From assembly GCA_020349865.1 (NCBI GenBank), contig CP070700.1, positions 4,109,855 through 4,118,750 on the forward strand: a stretch of 8,896 nt of DNA, written 5' to 3'. Numbering within the stretch: position 1 is the first letter of the stretch; each line of letters opens with the position of its first letter. Position numbers and translations under genes: made by a program. The notes beneath the pieces are model-generated. The model was not told the origin of the DNA and searched no databases. It saw only the letters and a list, made by a program, of their open reading frames with translations. Of this stretch, positions 1 through 6,134 are shown in pieces. This DNA comes from Desulfobacteraceae bacterium (lineage in GTDB: Bacteria; Desulfobacterota; DSM-4660; Desulfatiglandales; Desulfatiglandaceae).

Positions 1-2
1 AT

Positions 3-155
3 ACCTGGCAACTCAGCGTGAAGAATGTCGTGTTTGAAGAACCTGTAAATGTTGCAGAGCAGCTCAGGCAGATCGATCTGAAGATTTCCTGGAGTGAGGG
101 TGGGTTGTATCAATACAACATCAGGCTGTATCGGTTTTTTCCGAAGGCAGATTAA
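3..155 (+). CDS. gspI: Type II secretion minor pseudopilin GspI, C-terminal end (partial)
   Basis: The window opens inside a gene whose last 50 codons are read in frame 3 and end at TAA (153-155). The fragment starts TWQLSVKNVVFEE and ends LYQYNIRLYRFFPKAD. The Trp-containing segment KISWSEGG followed by a short beta strand resembles the C-terminal beta-sheet of GspI-type pseudopilins, where a V-x-W strand is common. GspI is a minor pseudopilin that with GspJ and GspK forms the tip complex of the periplasmic pseudopilus. The N-terminal prepilin signal lies upstream of the window and cannot be seen. The name rests mostly on position, directly before gspJ and gspK, since I-J-K is a conserved order. 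The fragment alone is too short to exclude another pseudopilin. Confidence 0.72.
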   Translation, partial: TWQLSVKNVVFEEPVNVAEQLRQIDLKISWSEGGLYQYNIRLYRFFPKAD

Positions 156-159
156 ACTA

Positions 160-179
160 CTATCTGCTAAGGCAGGTAG
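160..179 (+). other. Small stem-loop just after gspI
   Basis: CTATCTGC (160-167) pairs with GCAGGTAG (172-179) across a TAAG loop, giving eight base pairs including one G-T wobble. It starts five bases after the gspI stop codon. Only ATTTCG follows, so there is no clear run of T and a strong intrinsic terminator is unlikely. It could protect the 3' end of the upstream message or act as a weak attenuator. Function is unproven. Confidence 0.3.
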
Positions 180-292
180 ATTTCGTCAAGACTGAAAGCT
201 TTTTATCTTGAACCGAAAAACCGGTAACAGTTTAGCAGTTTGAAAATAGTGCAAAAAGGGCTAAAGCTGCTCGCCTGAAAGACGAAGGTTTT

Positions 293-447
293 AAACTTGA
301 TGGTTTCGTAAAAAGTCTTATGGACGGTCATTGCGAGGAGTGAAGCGACGACGCAATCTCCTAATTTCAAGGTGTTACAGCCAATGAGATTGCTTCGCTA
401 CGCTCGCAATGACTTTAGGACAGACTTTTTACGAAACCATCAAACTT
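293..447. mobile_element. MITE-like inverted-repeat element with 6-bp target duplication
   Basis: A 143-bp element (299-441) begins GATGGTTTCGTAAAAAGTCT and ends with the exact reverse complement. With two extra flanking bases the arms match for 22 of 22 (297-318 and 422-443). AAACTT lies directly outside both ends (293-298 and 442-447) and looks like a target-site duplication. Further in, GTCATTGCGAG (327-337) pairs with CTCGCAATGAC (403-413), and GCAATCTC (353-360) pairs with GAGATTGC (386-393), leaving a 25-base loop. No transposase fits inside, so it would be a non-autonomous element moved in trans. It fills much of the 322-base gap between gspI and gspJ, genes that are normally adjacent or overlapping. 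Inner arms of the type GTCATTGCGAG...GCAATCTC recall dispersed repeats I remember from several bacterial genomes; this was not checked. Confidence 0.8.
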
Positions 448-477
448 AATAAGTGGAAAAATAAAAGGCCGAATTTA

Positions 478-1173
478 ATGGGTCCGTTAAGGTCAATAAA
501 CCAAAGAGGTTTTACCCTACTGGAGATCTTGATCGCCATATTCATCTTTGCCGTGGTTCTGACAACAATTTTCACTTCTTATACTGGAACCTTTAGAATA
601 ATTGATGAGACCGAATCTAAGGCGGATATATATGCAATGGCGCGTATAGTGTTGTCAAGGATACAGGAGGACTTGGAATCCATTCATTTTAAGGAGGCAA
701 AGACATCAGAACCTGAGGGAAGTTCCCCTCAACCGGCTATGTTTCTGGGGGAGGACAATGAAATAGAAGGGAGGGATGCTGATTCTCTCAGTTTCCTATC
801 AAGGGCACGTCTTGTCTTTAACGAAGAGGATGAAAATCAAGGGATTGCAAGGATACGTTACTATGTGAGTGAAAATGAGGAAGGAGATGACCTGGTACTC
901 TATCGGTCCGACACGCCAGAACTTGAAAAACCATCAGAGGAAGGCACCGGAGGACTGATTCTTTGTGATGGCCTTTTTTCAATAAATGTTAGCTATTATG
1001 ATGCTGATGATGAACCGCACGAGCACTGGGACTCTTCGGGAAATGAATTTAAGAATCAATTGCCTAAAATGGTATCCATCCTACTTGAATTTGTAAACGA
1101 TGAAAATCCTGAAAAACCCCACAAGTTCACGACGAGTGTTGCCCTTCCCATGGCCGGGGGAAAAAATGAATAG
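478..1173 (+). CDS. gspJ: Type II secretion minor pseudopilin GspJ
   Basis: This 231-residue protein has a classic class III prepilin signal: a short basic leader ending QRG, then FTLLEILIAIFIFAVVL. GspO/PilD peptidase would cut after Gly11 and methylate Phe12, and the conserved Glu at mature position 5 is Glu16. The hydrophobic helix (about 12-32) anchors it in the inner membrane before assembly at the pseudopilus tip with GspI and GspK. The body is acidic and ends in beta-rich sequence of GspJ type (PKMVSILLEFVNDE). The ATG at 478 is preferred. An in-frame ATG at 409 would add 23 residues, starting inside the MITE-like element and giving an overlong leader. AAGG lies about nine bases upstream of 478. 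The 3' end overlaps gspK by eight bases, suggesting translational coupling. Length fits the family. Confidence 0.9.
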   Translation: MGPLRSINQRGFTLLEILIAIFIFAVVLTTIFTSYTGTFRIIDETESKADIYAMARIVLSRIQEDLESIHFKEAKTSEPEGSSPQPAMFLGEDNEIEGRDADSLSFLSRARLVFNEEDENQGIARIRYYVSENEEGDDLVLYRSDTPELEKPSEEGTGGLILCDGLFSINVSYYDADDEPHEHWDSSGNEFKNQLPKMVSILLEFVNDENPEKPHKFTTSVALPMAGGKNE

Positions 1174-2119
1174 ACTTCGCAAAGACGACAAAGGCTTTGC
1201 CCTGATACTCACGATTTTAGTAATCAGCCTGATTTTGGCATTAACACTTCAGTTCAACACCTCCGTGAGGTCTGATTTGTATGAGGCAGACAACCTAAAA
1301 GTCGGCATTAAACTTGCTTGTATTGCAAGATCAGGGTTTAATTATGCGTGTGCTGTTCTCTCTGAAGACGACCCTTCGGTTGACTCCCTGCGTGAAGAAT
1401 GGGCAGATCAAAAGCTGCTTTCTTCAAATTCTCCTGCAATGTTTGAGGAAGGCAGTTTTGAGGTCCGGATCATGGATCATTCTGGAAAAATACCGGTAAA
1501 TAAAGTTACAGAGGGGGAAAGATATGAGGCACTCTTGAAGAGATTCCTGGGTCTTGAAGAATTCGGCCTTGATTCCGAAGAGGTTAGCAATCTTATTGAT
1601 ACCATCAAGGACTGGATAGATGCAGACAATGAGGTGACAAAGTTTGGTGCGGAAAACGGATATTATCAGGCGCTGGATAGACCTTATGCGTGCAAAAACG
1701 CTCCGCTGGATTCTTTGGAAGAGCTGCTCCTTGTTAAAGGGGTTACAAAAGAGCTCTTTTACGGTACAAAGGAAAAACCTGGGATTTCAGACTACTTAAC
1801 GATCTACAGTAATGGCTATATCAATATCAATACTGCCCACCCTTTAGTACTAAGGTCTCTTTCGGATCAGATTGATCAGGAGATGGTAGAAGAGATGGTC
1901 GCATATCGCGAGGACGAAAAAAACGATCTACTGGAACCCAAATGGTACCTGAATGTACCAGGCATGAGCGATGTGAACATGGAAGATTTGGAGACGACTT
2001 CAAGCATTCATTTTAAGATAGAATCGAAAGGACTCAAGGAAACCATGAGTAAACGCGTTATTGCCACGGTTGAAAGGAAAGAGGGGACACTACAGGTCCT
2101 GGCTTGGAAAACAGAGTAG
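1166..2119 (+). CDS. gspK: Type II secretion minor pseudopilin GspK
   Basis: The 317-residue product starts with a basic prepilin leader ending DDKG, then FALILTILVISLILALTL; cleavage is expected after Gly10. The mature +5 residue is Leu15, not Glu, which is the known hallmark of GspK, the pseudopilin that caps the tip. The large size for a pseudopilin fits the extra alpha-helical domain of GspK. The segment DWIDADNE (from Asp149) followed by GAENGYY matches the conserved GspK region, and YININTAHPLVL (about 217-228) is a helix-hairpin-helix-like motif seen in the family. The ATG at 1166 follows a GGGGG run at 1156-1160 and lies inside the gspJ stop region, so the two genes are probably coupled. 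A longer in-frame ATG at 1100 is rejected because it would place 22 extra residues before the prepilin leader. Confidence 0.93.
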   Translation: MNRLRKDDKGFALILTILVISLILALTLQFNTSVRSDLYEADNLKVGIKLACIARSGFNYACAVLSEDDPSVDSLREEWADQKLLSSNSPAMFEEGSFEVRIMDHSGKIPVNKVTEGERYEALLKRFLGLEEFGLDSEEVSNLIDTIKDWIDADNEVTKFGAENGYYQALDRPYACKNAPLDSLEELLLVKGVTKELFYGTKEKPGISDYLTIYSNGYININTAHPLVLRSLSDQIDQEMVEEMVAYREDEKNDLLEPKWYLNVPGMSDVNMEDLETTSSIHFKIESKGLKETMSKRVIATVERKEGTLQVLAWKTE

Positions 2120-2129
2120 ATCGAACTTC

Positions 2130-2159
2130 TTGATTTTCATGAATTTGTTGTGGTAGAAT
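2130..2159 (+). promoter_or_regulatory. Possible sigma-70 promoter before gspL
   Basis: TTGATT (2130-2135) and TAGAAT (2154-2159) match the -35 and -10 consensus at four and five of six positions, with an 18-base spacer. They lie in the 120-base gap between gspK and gspL, the largest gene-free gap in the window after the one holding the MITE-like element. If active, it would give the gspL-onward genes independent expression. AT-rich sequence throws up such matches by chance, so confidence is low. Confidence 0.3.
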
Positions 2160-2239
2160 TATTATTATTTGGTTAAACTTAATCATTTGGGCGATTAATT
2201 TGACGAAAGCATGCAAACCCAATCGCCAATACACTTAAA

Positions 2240-3742
2240 ATGCCGGAAAAGATATTAGGTCTCGATATAAACGATAATTACGTAACCGCGGTCCAGGTGG
2301 AAAGTGGCCTGAAGGGATACCAGGTCACTGCTTGCGCCAGGGTCAACATTGAAGATGACGAGGGTCTGGATGATGCCCTGAAAGAACTATTCGAACAGAA
2401 TGATCTCAAAAGTGATATCTGTGTGGCTGCAATTCCCGGGGAACATGTCTCGTATCGAAATCTTCGGATGCCTTTTAAGGATGCCAAAAAAATCAGGCAA
2501 ACCCTCCCTTTTGAAGTTGAGACCATGGTACCTTTCCCTGTCGAGGAACTGGTGATAGACTTCACCGTTAGCAACAGTTTGGATCAGAGTGAAGTTCTGG
2601 CTGTTGCAGCAAAAAAGGAGTTTATTGCTGAATATTTAGCACACCTAAAGTCCCATGGCATCGATCCCGATGTTTTGGATATAAGATGTGTTCCAACAGT
2701 CTCCCTGCTGCTGAAACAGGAAAGTACCCCTGACGATGGACTTTTCTTGGACATAGGGCGGAAGAGGAGTACCATGGCCCTTTTTATTAAAAGGCGAGTG
2801 GTATTAATTCGTACAATCGCCTTTTACGGAGTTCCCTTTACCGGGTCTGTTATTAGTGACACAAATGGTGGTCACGCTAATATTCAGATCGCTGAGCAAG
2901 CTGAATCCTGGTTTAAGTCGTTTTGTATAATGGTTCGAAATACAATCCATGCCTTAGAATGGCAGAGCAACAGAGAGATCCATTCTGAAAAAGCATTTTT
3001 CACCGGAATCGGAGCACTCTATCCGGAGACTGAGAGTCTACTGACTCGATTTCTTGATGTTCCAGCCGAGCCGATTGATTTGAGTAGAGACAGAAGTGTT
3101 GAAATGGAAGGAGGTGTTGCTCAGACCTGGAATCCAGCACTGATGGACAACGCCCTTGCACTTTCACTTCGGGATGGTAAAAGGGGGCAAGGTTTCAACC
3201 TCAGGAAAGATGAATTTGAAATAAAGAAACGCGATTTCTGGCTCAAAAAGGAATTCCGGAGAACTATGTTCTTTCTTGTGGTTATCCTCGCTCTTCTTGC
3301 CGCTGACATTGGCGTTGACTATTATTTTCTGAAAAAAAGGTACCGGATGCTTGATCAAAAGATTACAGAGGTATTCAGGCAGACATTTCCTGATGTGAAA
3401 AGGATCGTGGATCCGGTGCAGCAGATGAAGGTTAGGGTCAATGAAGCAAAGACATCAGCAATCTCCGCCCCTGGGACAAATGTGGAAAAAAGGGTGCTCG
3501 GCTTGTTGGAAGATATCTCACAGCGCGTTCCCAAGCAACTGGATGTGCAGGTGAGTAATATGGTAATTGATCAGGAAACAGTGCGTATAAGTGGTAAGAC
3601 AGATACATTCAACACGGTAGATAACATAAAAAGCGGCTTAGAGTCTTCCAAGTATTTTAGTTCCGTAACAATTAGTTCTGCAAATCTTGACCGAACAGGA
3701 AAACAGGTTCAATTTGAAATAAAACTGCAACGGAAAAAATAG
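2240..3742 (+). CDS. gspL: Type II secretion inner-membrane platform protein GspL
   Basis: The 500-residue protein starts KILGLDINDNYVTAVQV, the phosphate-1-like strand of an actin-fold PilM/GspL cytoplasmic domain, which runs to roughly residue 320. LFLDIGRKRSTMALF is the second such strand. A single transmembrane helix (about 343-364, MFFLVVILALLAADIGVDYYF) leads to a periplasmic coiled-coil stretch and a C-terminal ferredoxin-like domain (about 420-500). GspL recruits the ATPase GspE to the membrane and pairs with GspM. The position between gspK and gspM agrees. At 500 residues it is somewhat longer than the roughly 400-residue enterobacterial proteins. No clear Shine-Dalgarno precedes the ATG; the start is supported by the N-terminal strand. 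The stop is three bases before the gspM start. Confidence 0.9.
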   Translation: MPEKILGLDINDNYVTAVQVESGLKGYQVTACARVNIEDDEGLDDALKELFEQNDLKSDICVAAIPGEHVSYRNLRMPFKDAKKIRQTLPFEVETMVPFPVEELVIDFTVSNSLDQSEVLAVAAKKEFIAEYLAHLKSHGIDPDVLDIRCVPTVSLLLKQESTPDDGLFLDIGRKRSTMALFIKRRVVLIRTIAFYGVPFTGSVISDTNGGHANIQIAEQAESWFKSFCIMVRNTIHALEWQSNREIHSEKAFFTGIGALYPETESLLTRFLDVPAEPIDLSRDRSVEMEGGVAQTWNPALMDNALALSLRDGKRGQGFNLRKDEFEIKKRDFWLKKEFRRTMFFLVVILALLAADIGVDYYFLKKRYRMLDQKITEVFRQTFPDVKRIVDPVQQMKVRVNEAKTSAISAPGTNVEKRVLGLLEDISQRVPKQLDVQVSNMVIDQETVRISGKTDTFNTVDNIKSGLESSKYFSSVTISSANLDRTGKQVQFEIKLQRKK

Positions 3743-3745
3743 ATC

Positions 3746-4267
3746 ATGTTTGTAAAACTCGCAAAACGAGAAAAATATCTGGTTTCGTTAGCGGCCTGCG
3801 CTGTTGCTATCTTTTTACTATTCCAGCTCCTTGTGTTTCCGTTTTTTGAGGAAAGAAAACGGATTCAGAGAGGTATCAGGGCAAAGGAAGAAAGCCTAAA
3901 AGAGATTGTAAGACTGGGTGCTGAATACAGGGTCCACAAAAAAGGTTTTCAAGATATAAAACAGATCCTTGCTAAGCGGAAGACGGGATTTACGCTTTTC
4001 TCGTTTCTTGAAAAAGAAGCTGGTGATGCTGAGCTTAAAGGGCATATCAAGTATATGAAACCCTCAAATCCGCAAAACACAGGACCCTATAAAGAATCAA
4101 TGATTGAGATGAAATTAGAGGGAATTACTCTGAACCAGTTGGTCGGGTATCTTTATCGTATTGAATCACCGGAAAACATTATAGGCATCAAAAGGATTTC
4201 AATTAAGGAAAACAAGAAAGAATCCGGTTACCTTGATGCAATTTTGCAGGTGTTGACTTTTCAGTGA
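3746..4267 (+). CDS. gspM: Type II secretion inner-membrane platform protein GspM
   Basis: This 173-residue protein has one N-terminal transmembrane helix (about 11-33, YLVSLAACAVAIFLLFQLLVF) preceded by basic cytoplasmic residues. A charged, probably coiled-coil stretch follows (about 35-75), then a small periplasmic domain of ferredoxin-like type (about 80-173). This is the layout of GspM, which stabilises GspL and binds it through both the helix and the periplasmic domains. Sequence conservation in GspM is low, so the call leans on topology, size (usual range about 150-180) and position directly after gspL. Three bases separate it from gspL, pointing to a shared message and coupled translation. 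Confidence 0.85.
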   Translation: MFVKLAKREKYLVSLAACAVAIFLLFQLLVFPFFEERKRIQRGIRAKEESLKEIVRLGAEYRVHKKGFQDIKQILAKRKTGFTLFSFLEKEAGDAELKGHIKYMKPSNPQNTGPYKESMIEMKLEGITLNQLVGYLYRIESPENIIGIKRISIKENKKESGYLDAILQVLTFQ

Positions 4268-4274
4268 ATGAAAA

Positions 4275-4319
4275 ATGGAGAAAGCAAATAATAGAATACC
4301 CCAAGAATTGCTGTTATGA
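4275..4319 (+). other. Possible 14-codon leader frame coupled to gspN
   Basis: ATG at 4275 opens a frame coding for MEKANNRIPQELLL and stops at TGA 4317-4319. The stop overlaps the gspN start as ATGA. It lies wholly in the 48-base gap between gspM and gspN, and an ATGA overlap is a common sign of termination-reinitiation coupling. gspN has no obvious Shine-Dalgarno of its own, which makes this arrangement at least plausible. The frame is so short that it may be chance, and no ribosome-binding motif is evident before it. Confidence 0.22.
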
Positions 4320-5221
4320 TCCGGCGAATATTAATACATAAGAAATATCTCGGCTATACCTTTTACGGGATATTGTTAATGATTGGGCTTCTGTATTACC
4401 GTTTTCCTTCAGATGCCCTCGGCGATTATTTGCAATCAAGAGCAGATGTGATAAGTACCCGGAGCCATGTCTTGGTTGGAAAAGTGCGGCCTTCATTCCC
4501 CTTTGGTGTCAAGTTTCTGAAGAGCAAGGTTTCTTTGAAAGAAAATCCTCATACAAGTCTCTTTATATCAGACAGTCTTTTGATTAAGCCTGAGCTGTGG
4601 TCATTTTTTAAAGGAAAATCAAAATACTTGTTTGATTGCCTCACCTATGGCGGAGATATAAGAGGTTCTATTGAATTTGAAAACAATGGTACAGAGGCCC
4701 CCGAGACTCCTTTTACCACATCAATAAAATTGAGAAACATCCACATTAATGATTACGAGTATCTTTCAACGGTGATTGGCCGAAATGTCAAAGGACTCCT
4801 TGGAGGTGCTGTTACCTATAGTGGCCAGTGGAATCTGCTGATAAACGGCACGGGAGAGGCCAATCTAAAAATATCAGACGGGTCGGTGGAACTGTTGCAG
4901 TCCGTATTTGGTCTGAAGTCCGTCAGCTTTGACGACCTCTGGATCAAAATGGTTCTTGAGAAGAAAAGAGTAAAGCTGATGCGTGTTGAATTGGGCGGCA
5001 AAGAGATAAAGGGGACGTTATCGGGCACAATTAATCTGAAAAGAAAGTTTTCTGAGAGTAGGCTTGCTTTAAGAGGGAGCATTGAACCATTGGCAGGTTT
5101 TTTCAAAAGCGATAAAGAGACGCCAGGTGTTTTAGAGCTTTTCAAGAGACGTCTGAAAAGAGGAAAACTCTCTTTTATCATTCGAGGAACTCCCATAGAT
5201 CCTAATATTAGATTTATTTAA
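4316..5221 (+). CDS. gspN: Type II secretion accessory protein GspN (AsmA-like type)
   Basis: The 301-residue protein has a basic N-terminus and one transmembrane helix (about 12-28, LGYTFYGILLMIGLLYY). A long beta-rich periplasmic region follows, with repeated short strands such as GKVRPSFPFGVKF, GGDIRGSIEF and GEANLKISDGSVEL. This repeat-like pattern resembles the AsmA/DUF-type fold of the GspN form found in delta-proteobacteria and Leptospira T2SS operons, rather than the shorter enterobacterial GspN. Its exact role is not settled; it is not essential in many systems. Position after gspM, where gspN usually lies, supports the name. The start at 4316 is assumed; no strong ribosome-binding site is seen. 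The last residues, PIDPNIRFI, are typical of the C-terminal end of this type. Confidence 0.8.
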   Translation: MIRRILIHKKYLGYTFYGILLMIGLLYYRFPSDALGDYLQSRADVISTRSHVLVGKVRPSFPFGVKFLKSKVSLKENPHTSLFISDSLLIKPELWSFFKGKSKYLFDCLTYGGDIRGSIEFENNGTEAPETPFTTSIKLRNIHINDYEYLSTVIGRNVKGLLGGAVTYSGQWNLLINGTGEANLKISDGSVELLQSVFGLKSVSFDDLWIKMVLEKKRVKLMRVELGGKEIKGTLSGTINLKRKFSESRLALRGSIEPLAGFFKSDKETPGVLELFKRRLKRGKLSFIIRGTPIDPNIRFI

Positions 5222-5270
5222 TCCGCCAGAGGCGGACAAGGGTTAATTACCCGCAGCTTGCTGCGAGGTA
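5222..5270. repeat. Cluster of palindromic hairpins between gspN and gspC
   Basis: Directly after the gspN stop lies TCCGCC-AGA-GGCGGA (5222-5236), a perfect six-base stem with a three-base loop. Next is GGGT-TAATT-ACCC (5240-5252). The third stem is TACCCGCAG (5248-5256) with CTGCGAGGTA (5261-5270), nine pairs with one bulged A around a CTTG loop. It overlaps the second, so the two would be alternative folds. The sequence is much more GC-rich than the flanks. It resembles palindromic intergenic repeats recalled from other environmental bacterial genomes, but this was not checked. No T run follows, so it is not a standard terminator; it may limit read-through or stabilise the upstream message. 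Confidence 0.6.
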
Positions 5271-5287
5271 GTTCATTCTGCAATAAT

Positions 5288-6130
5288 ATGACAAAAATTT
5301 ATTACACCATCTTAGACCTTATCGCCATATCTCTGGTCGTATATATCGGCGTGGATGTCTTTTACAGGATTGCCTCTTCCGAATTAAAAGAGATCAATAC
5401 CAAAGAGGTAGTAGTGGAACAAGTCCCGAATGACGAAGTTAAAAAGAAAATTCCTCTGATTGATTTCAGATCGATCAATGAACGAAATCTGTTTGGATCC
5501 CTTGAAAAGGCCGCTGAAGGTGTTAAGGAAGAAGAGGTTGAAGACCTTGAACCTACCTCACTGAGGATTACCCTTTTAGGTACAGTGACTGGTGATGAAC
5601 AAAACGCCTTTGCTGTTATTGAGGAAACGGACAAAAGAAAGCAAGGTCTGTACAAGGTGGGAGATAGCATACAGAATGCCACTGTCAAGATGATTCTGAG
5701 AGAGAAGGTGGTGCTCAGGGTTGGGGAAAAAGATGAAATACTTACTATGGAAGAATCCGCCGCTTCAAGAAGAGAAAGGGGGCCTGAGGCCCCACAACCC
5801 GCCAAGAAAGGATCTACCATAACGGTCAACCGCAAAGACCTGGAGAGCTCGCTTAAGAATATTAACAAACTCCTGTCTCAAGTACGTATTCGCCCTCATT
5901 TTACGGATGGCAGGTCCGACGGGTTGTCCGTGTCGCGGATTAAAGCGGATTCGGTTTTTTCCAAACTGGGGCTAAAGAATGGGGACATCGTCCAAAATAT
6001 AAACGGCAAACCAATAAATAGCCCGGATGACGTACTTGAGTTGTACGAGAAACTGAAATCAGGTTCTCAGGTCTCAGTAGAGGTGACACGAAGAGGCGAA
6101 CTGAAGACCATGAATTATAGGTTCAGATAA
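5288..6130 (+). CDS. gspC: Type II secretion inner-membrane/secretin linker GspC with PDZ domain
   Basis: The 280-residue protein has a short cytoplasmic start and one transmembrane helix (about 7-28, TILDLIAISLVVYIGVDVF). A linker is followed by the homology-region domain (about 56-150, beginning PLIDFRSINERNLFG and including SLRITLLGTVTGDEQNAFAV), which binds the N0 domain of the secretin GspD. A Pro/Lys/Arg-rich hinge leads to a C-terminal PDZ domain (about 199-280) with the signature LKNGDIVQNINGKPI. GspC bridges the inner-membrane platform and the secretin and takes part in substrate choice. The ATG at 5288 is preferred: it puts the membrane helix close to the N-terminus. A TTG at 5258 in the same frame would add ten residues coded by the palindromic repeat. 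Neither start has a good Shine-Dalgarno. gspC lies after gspN here instead of at the operon front. Confidence 0.92.
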   Translation: MTKIYYTILDLIAISLVVYIGVDVFYRIASSELKEINTKEVVVEQVPNDEVKKKIPLIDFRSINERNLFGSLEKAAEGVKEEEVEDLEPTSLRITLLGTVTGDEQNAFAVIEETDKRKQGLYKVGDSIQNATVKMILREKVVLRVGEKDEILTMEESAASRRERGPEAPQPAKKGSTITVNRKDLESSLKNINKLLSQVRIRPHFTDGRSDGLSVSRIKADSVFSKLGLKNGDIVQNINGKPINSPDDVLELYEKLKSGSQVSVEVTRRGELKTMNYRFR

Positions 6131-6134
6131 GACT

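Larger units (their letters stand above)
156..477. other. Non-coding gap between gspI and gspJ
   Basis: These 322 bases carry no convincing gene on either strand. The first part (156-292) holds the small stem-loop after gspI and otherwise unremarkable AT-rich sequence. The second part is the MITE-like element (299-441). The last 30 bases are the gspJ leader, with a weak AAGG ribosome-binding motif about nine bases before the ATG at 478. No good sigma-70 promoter was seen here; TTGAAA at 240-245 has only a poor -10 partner. Confidence 0.7.

Noticed and set aside
240..268. TTGAAA-based promoter upstream of the MITE-like element
   Set aside because: The best -10 at proper spacing (TAAAGC) matches only three of six consensus bases.
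299..441. The inverted repeat as an intrinsic terminator or CRISPR unit
   Set aside because: The arms are too long and are flanked by a target duplication, no T run follows, and there is no repeat-spacer periodicity.
1100..1165. Upstream in-frame ATG for gspK
   Set aside because: It lies well inside gspJ and would put 22 residues before the short basic prepilin leader, out of line with the family.
1176..1225. GspK lacking Glu at mature position 5 taken as a defect
   Set aside because: Absence of Glu5 is the usual state in GspK, so it is a family trait and not a mutation.
2190..2227. GGCGATT / AATCGCC inverted repeat before gspL as an operator
   Set aside because: Seven-base arms separated by 24 bases are expected by chance in AT-rich sequence, and no regulator gene is near.
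2278..3358. Minus-strand open frames across gspL, and similar ones across gspN, gspC, gspA and gspD
   Set aside because: They are antisense to well-supported genes, show low-complexity Ser/Leu-rich composition, and match no recognisable family.
5258..5287. TTG start for gspC adding ten residues
   Set aside because: The extra codons fall in the palindromic repeat, the start is rare, and no Shine-Dalgarno sits at a workable distance. ATG at 5288 gives the expected N-terminus.
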